A stretch of DNA of 20,791 nucleotides from the NCBI GenBank assembly GCA_031425695.1, contig JANPJV010000072.1, positions 1 through 20,791 on the forward strand, written 5' to 3'. This DNA comes from JANPJV01 sp031425695 (GTDB lineage Bacteria > Pseudomonadota > Gammaproteobacteria > Xanthomonadales > SZUA-5). Shown in pieces: positions 17,401 to 20,791 of this stretch. The notes beneath the pieces were generated by a model, which was not told the origin of the DNA, searched no databases, and saw only the letters and a program-made list of their open reading frames with translations. The translations under genes and the position numbers were made by a program. Each line of letters begins with the position of its first letter. Positions within the stretch are counted from its first letter, which is position 1.

Positions 17401-20400
17401 ACAGACGGATACCAGCACCGCGGTCTACCAGACCAAGGACATCAACGTGATCAAGGCCGCCACGCCGCTGAGCTATGGAGCGGCGGGTGACTTGATCAGC
17501 TACTCGATCACGGTGACCAACAGCGGTGCCGCCACCTTGAGCTCGCCGTTGACGATCAATGATCCGCTCACCTCGAATGAAAGCTGTCCGCCGCTGTCCA
17601 GCGTGGGCGATCTCGACAATTTCTTCGATCCGAACGAAGTCATCGTCTGTACGGCGAACTACACGATCGTCGCGGCCGATCTGCCGCCGACTGCGTCGCA
17701 GGTCAACAACACCGCCACCGTGACCTTCCCGGAGATAAGCAAGCCATCCAACATGGAGTCGGTCTTCTTCGTGCCGCCGCCGACGCCTGCATTCCTGGTG
17801 GTCAGCAAGTCCATAACGCCTTTGAGCATCGTTCCAGGCGGTTCGGGCACCTATACGGTCACGGTGAGCAACGCCGCAGACTTCGCGACCACTGCCAATA
17901 TCCTGATCCACGACACGCTGCCCATCGGTGTCACCTTCGTCCCGGCCGGTTCCGGCGGCGTCAACTGGACCTGCGATGGAGCGGTGCCGTTGACCTGCAC
18001 GTTCACCGGCATCCTCGCGCCGGACGCGTCGACTGCGCTCACGATCAACTTCACCACGTCGCCGTCTACCAACGACCTGACCAATACCGCGCGCGCCAGC
18101 GGCGGCGGCGACCCGGATTGCGTCGCTCCCCCCGCCGGTCCAGTCCCGGATCACTGCCTCGGCACGGTGGTGGCCACGACCAATCCCGTAACCCTGTCTG
18201 ACGTCGATTCGAGCATCGAAAACGGCCAGCTGGTGGTGCGCTTCGGGACCGCCATCGAGGCCGGTACGCTCGGCTACCGAGTGCTGACCGATCGCCCCGG
18301 CGATGCCACCTTGCAAGCGCTCACTGCTGGCGTGCTGCCAGCACAGGTATCGACGCTGCTTCCGCAGCGCTACGAGGCGCGCGGAAGCTATGTGGGGCAG
18401 ACGCAGATCTATATCGAAGAAATCGCGGTCAGCGGGGTGCCAAAGCGCTTCGGGCCCTTCCCCATCGGCGTGCTCAATGGCAATCGAGAGATTTCCGTGC
18501 GCACGGACTGGGCAGCGATCGGTGCCGAGCAGGCCGGATTCCGCGAACTGCAGGCACAGGCTTTCCTGAACGGCAGGAGTGCATCGGCCCAGGCCGAGGT
18601 GCGTGTGAACCGCGATGGCTGGGTGCAGGTGAGCCACGAAGAACTGCTGGCCCGCGGCATCAACTGGAGCGGCCTGGAGGCGAACCGGATTCAATTGTCG
18701 CGCGGCGCCGATTTGTTGCCGGTGAACTACCAGGGACCGGCGCAGTTTGGCCCCGGCTCGAAGCTTTCCTTCTTGGCCAAGGCAGTCAGCGGCAGCCTTT
18801 ATACGAAGACGGCGGTGTACCGGTTGCGGTACGTGAGCGACAGCGCAACGGCGTTGCCGGGCGTGCATGCGGGGACTGGAGCATTGCCGCGCGTGACCGC
18901 CATGCCGGACGCGTTCGAGCACGCGCCCAACCGTACCTACGACTTCGCGTCCCCGGCCGACGACCCCTGGTATGCCTTCCGCGCGGTCCGCGTCAATGCG
19001 CCGCTGGCCAGCAACTCCGAGACGTTCTCATTGCCGGCAAAGGCAGCAGGCGCCAGCGGCGAGCGCTTGACCGTGGATCTCTATGGCGGGCTGGATTTCC
19101 CGGAAACGCCCGACCATAGCGTACGCATCAAGCTCAACGGAACCACGCTCGCCAGTCGCCAGTTCGATGGCGTCACCCGGCAGCAGATCGGTGCCGAGTT
19201 GCCGGCCGGGCTGCTGCTGAGCGGCAATAACACGCTCACCCTCGAGCTCGTTGCCGACACCAATGTCTACGCCGATATCGTCAACGTCGCCGGCATCAAG
19301 GTCGAATACCAGCGCCAGCTGACGGCGATCGACGACCGTTTGAATTTCACGGTACCAGCCGGCTCTGCGGGCAGTGGTGGTGGCGACGGCATTTTCGCCT
19401 CCGCGTTCGAGAGCCAGTCGGGTGCGGCCTGCACCCCAAGCCAGGTTGGATGCATGGCCTGGCAGGTTGCGGGGTTCACACGCAACGACCTGGTCGTCCT
19501 GCGCGAGCGCGCCGATGGCAGCGTGCAGCAGCTTACCGGTGTCGAGATCAACCCAGTCGGCGCGGGCTACTCAGTTGCCTTCGCCAGCTTGAGTGCTCCC
19601 GGTGATCGTTACTGGATCGAGCCGGCAGCGGGCATCAGTCGCGACATCGTCGGCTCCCTGCCGCTCAGCGATCCACTCGCGGGTGGGGCGGCAAGCTACC
19701 TGATCGTTTCCCACCCGAGCTTCATTGATCGGCTGGCACCCCTGGTTTCGGCGCGACGCGCGGAGGGCTACAGCGTGCGCGTGCTGGATGTCGAGGATCT
19801 CTACCGACACTACTCGGCGGGATCGGTCGATCCGACTGCCATCAAGCGGGCGCTCACCGAGGCCTATTCGCGCCTGGGCACGCGCTTTGTGCTGCTGGTT
19901 GGCGGCGACAGCTATGACTACATGAACTATGCGGGCTCGAACTCGATCAGCTTCATCCCGACGTACTATCGGCAGAGCGACTGGCTCGTTCGCTATGCCC
20001 CGGCCGACAGTGTCTATGCCGACGTCGACGATGATGGCCGCGCTGACCTCGCGGTTGGGCGCTTCCCGGTGCGGAGCAGCGCGGAGCTCGATTCGATCAT
20101 CGCCAAGACGCTCGCGTACGCGCAGGCCAACCATGCCGGCAAGCTGCTGCGGCTCACTGACCGCAATGATGGAAACATCAACTTTTCGGCGCTGGCAAAC
20201 CCGCTCGTCAACGCGCTCGGCGGATGGTCGGCGAGCACGATCTCCTTGCAGTCTTATCCGACTGGCGTAGCCGGCGTGCAGCAGGCGCGCGACGCGATGG
20301 TGACGGCGGTCAACAGCGGACAGTCGCTGCTGGCTTACTTCGGCCACAGCGCACCCAACGGCTGGACCCGCGAGAGCCTGGTGACCGCACAGCTGGTGTA

Positions 20401-20740
20401 CGGCGGACTGTTCAACAACGCCGCCGTGCCGACGGTCGCCTGGCAGCTTGGCTGCTGGGGCACGTACTTCGTCGATCCGTATCACAACACCGTGGCCCAT
20501 GGCTTGATGCTGCAATCCAATGGCGGCGGCGCGGCGGCCATCATCGGTGCCAGCGCATTGACCGAGATCGGCAGCGACATCACCTGGATAACGACGCTGG
20601 CTCCGCACTTGCGCACGTTGCCGATCGGCGAGGCCATGCGCCGCAGCCAGCGCACGCTGCACGGGCTCGGCCCGTCATTGCGCGATGTCGATGTCGGTGG
20701 CGCCCTGCTCGGCGACCCGGCCTTGCGCGTGCGTCAGTAG
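14384..20740 (+). CDS. Very large exported protein: DUF11-like repeats plus C-terminal C25 (gingipain-like) peptidase
   Basis: 2118 aa. Residues 1-26 are a signal peptide (MRRFISGCARQLLLVLGLGV…HASA|AL). About 28-310 is an N-terminal beta domain (TPIAWDIVGLDSNSPTTGPR). About 310-1265 holds successive DUF11/DUF7933-type repeats with words such as TLTFVIGNPTAAAVSGYSF and FTDVLPAG, mixed with a beta-sandwich segment (about 450-620). Beta modules shared with the first C25 protein follow (about 1270-1660), then DGIFASAFES at 1668-1677. The C25 peptidase domain runs from about 1769 to the end, with likely catalytic His1988 (YFGHSAP) and Cys2024 (QLGCWGT). No T9SS C-terminal sorting domain is present. 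The repeats look like stalk modules holding the peptidase away from the cell; that is inference. Start ATG 14384 has GGGG about 8 nt upstream and the conserved leader. Large minus-strand frames inside it are shadows. Confidence 0.87.
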   Translation: MRRFISGCARQLLLVLGLGVGGHASAALTVTPIAWDIVGLDSNSPTTGPRNFPMGMRVCSTTLTAATVSVAFNFTTAQAGISLRAGSANPVVLPQIGVGACRDAYFEVAIDPVIAPYGLFRRYSVTATEGINSATSPIPRQIFVERLVSQSRNSISNMEYRQGAAAFAPVAAGGALNLVVGNTYDIRITGATATQGYEQFSAFVNFSNTVFRVNAVTSTYSANTAPPARVPNPNDKLYADACLWQPDPNSPAYSSCLGSGKTGGSFVTTYNLTILSGGGTTETLNTLIYDFSGSSYHYNADFSAGARFANILSPASSTITKNFTPSTIATNGQSTLTFVIGNPTAAAVSGYSFTDNFPAGVVIATPPAATTSGCGTPTFAPVAGAATVSMSGATVGANSTCTVTLKVTSAANGVYNNTVLFGDFDIDGVDAGVNAGGNVSNTATLTVQSTVGSAPTGCAGGTTLALWGFAAGGTNVSPTVNPGFAGPATPIAGGIANSGANSPGMEYDAPIAAGWTADKVTVGVPPAAINKARDEYYEFQVDTTGRSSVTVSFNYSRSTQGARSMELAIGAGATLATYDLAVGTSASTVVSSGLNPAGLTVFRLYVGNADNDNNGANVVVDEVRFAAPAACTPATLTKAFNPTTVGINQVSQMTFTITNPNATALTGVGFTDVLPAGMEVAPTPGVTASGCTVSNFTPVAAAGNTSLALSGAGVAASPGACTISVNVRTTSAGSRTNIAGSLASNETGTISGPTGTASASLTTVAPPTIAMNFGTDPILTGGTSVLTYTITNPNPSAAIAGIAFTNTFPVAPGAMTVFSNAAGSQCGGTFTGTAGGAGVTFTGGALAAGASCTITVTVTAPTVGTYTNTTSTVSHLVNAVAFAGNAATDTLVVNASSPKILVLKQVGTNLAGPFFPYLAVALGTPVFYQFTIENAGDTVLNRPAGGFVSDPTISGEEACVWPATLPVADAFDDGHIATCVIGPYNHSFPGVTNTATATFVGAVAPAQTDTSTAVYQTKDINVIKAATPLSYGAAGDLISYSITVTNSGAATLSSPLTINDPLTSNESCPPLSSVGDLDNFFDPNEVIVCTANYTIVAADLPPTASQVNNTATVTFPEISKPSNMESVFFVPPPTPAFLVVSKSITPLSIVPGGSGTYTVTVSNAADFATTANILIHDTLPIGVTFVPAGSGGVNWTCDGAVPLTCTFTGILAPDASTALTINFTTSPSTNDLTNTARASGGGDPDCVAPPAGPVPDHCLGTVVATTNPVTLSDVDSSIENGQLVVRFGTAIEAGTLGYRVLTDRPGDATLQALTAGVLPAQVSTLLPQRYEARGSYVGQTQIYIEEIAVSGVPKRFGPFPIGVLNGNREISVRTDWAAIGAEQAGFRELQAQAFLNGRSASAQAEVRVNRDGWVQVSHEELLARGINWSGLEANRIQLSRGADLLPVNYQGPAQFGPGSKLSFLAKAVSGSLYTKTAVYRLRYVSDSATALPGVHAGTGALPRVTAMPDAFEHAPNRTYDFASPADDPWYAFRAVRVNAPLASNSETFSLPAKAAGASGERLTVDLYGGLDFPETPDHSVRIKLNGTTLASRQFDGVTRQQIGAELPAGLLLSGNNTLTLELVADTNVYADIVNVAGIKVEYQRQLTAIDDRLNFTVPAGSAGSGGGDGIFASAFESQSGAACTPSQVGCMAWQVAGFTRNDLVVLRERADGSVQQLTGVEINPVGAGYSVAFASLSAPGDRYWIEPAAGISRDIVGSLPLSDPLAGGAASYLIVSHPSFIDRLAPLVSARRAEGYSVRVLDVEDLYRHYSAGSVDPTAIKRALTEAYSRLGTRFVLLVGGDSYDYMNYAGSNSISFIPTYYRQSDWLVRYAPADSVYADVDDDGRADLAVGRFPVRSSAELDSIIAKTLAYAQANHAGKLLRLTDRNDGNINFSALANPLVNALGGWSASTISLQSYPTGVAGVQQARDAMVTAVNSGQSLLAYFGHSAPNGWTRESLVTAQLVYGGLFNNAAVPTVAWQLGCWGTYFVDPYHNTVAHGLMLQSNGGGAAAIIGASALTEIGSDITWITTLAPHLRTLPIGEAMRRSQRTLHGLGPSLRDVDVGGALLGDPALRVRQ

Positions 20741-20754
20741 GCTCCCCTGGAAGT

Positions 20755-20791
20755 GGGGGGGGGGGGGGGGGGGGGGGGCGGGGCGGCGGGG
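20755..20791. other. Poly-G run and G-rich end, likely artefact
   Basis: Twenty-four consecutive G bases (20755-20778) are followed by GC-only, G-rich sequence to the window end. This is unlike everything else in the window and begins 15 nt after the last stop codon. It resembles the poly-G tails produced when a sequencer loses signal, so it probably marks a poor contig end rather than biology. Confidence 0.7.

Noticed and set aside
16604..18922. Minus-strand 772-codon open frame inside the second C25 gene
   Set aside because: Arg/His-rich composition without motifs, lying entirely within a gene with recognisable repeats and domains; a GC-driven shadow.

Overview
The window is visibly GC-rich bacterial DNA with tightly packed, overlapping genes. 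The gene set points to a Gram-negative gammaproteobacterium, most likely Xanthomonadales/Lysobacterales. The reasons are a MoxR–DUF58–DUF4381–VWA–VWA/TPR–BatD operon, an IPTL/PEP-CTERM-like tail on a CHRD protein, large secreted C25-peptidase proteins, and an 'IFA.xFE'-type motif I associate with secreted proteins of that order. The taxonomic placement is inference; no rRNA or housekeeping marker is present.

Layout. (1) 111-7265, minus strand: a six-gene Bat/MoxR operon read from right to left: MoxR AAA+ ATPase, DUF58 protein, DUF4381 membrane protein, VWA protein (BatA-like), VWA+TPR fusion (BatB/BatC-like) and BatD-like protein. Four consecutive junctions are ATGA overlaps, and the DUF58 ribosome-binding site overlaps the moxR stop, so the genes are probably translationally coupled. 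Established work on MoxR–VWA systems suggests an envelope-associated chaperone/maturation complex; the substrate here is unknown. (2) 7535-8053, minus strand: a secreted CHRD-domain protein with a C-terminal sorting-type tail. (3) 8312-9049, plus strand: a free-standing Fe(II)/2-oxoglutarate dioxygenase of the PF10014 type. (4) 9216-13622 and 14384-20740, plus strand: two very large exported proteins that share a C-terminal C25 (gingipain-like) cysteine-peptidase half but have unrelated N-terminal halves, one glycine-rich and one built from DUF11-like repeats. (5) 20755-20791: a 24-base G run and G-rich end that look like a sequencing or assembly artefact.

The most interesting signal lies upstream of the two C25 genes. 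Both carry an ungapped 66-nt block (48/66 identical by my count) that contains a dyad. The dyad differs in sequence between the copies, but two base pairs have changed on both sides, so symmetry is kept. The duplication continues into the signal-peptide codons. In the first gene this leader sits in front of a second, complete signal peptide, as if a regulatory/export cassette had been copied onto an existing gene. The 761-nt gap between the two genes also holds four hairpins in about 115 nt, one of them a good plus-strand intrinsic terminator.
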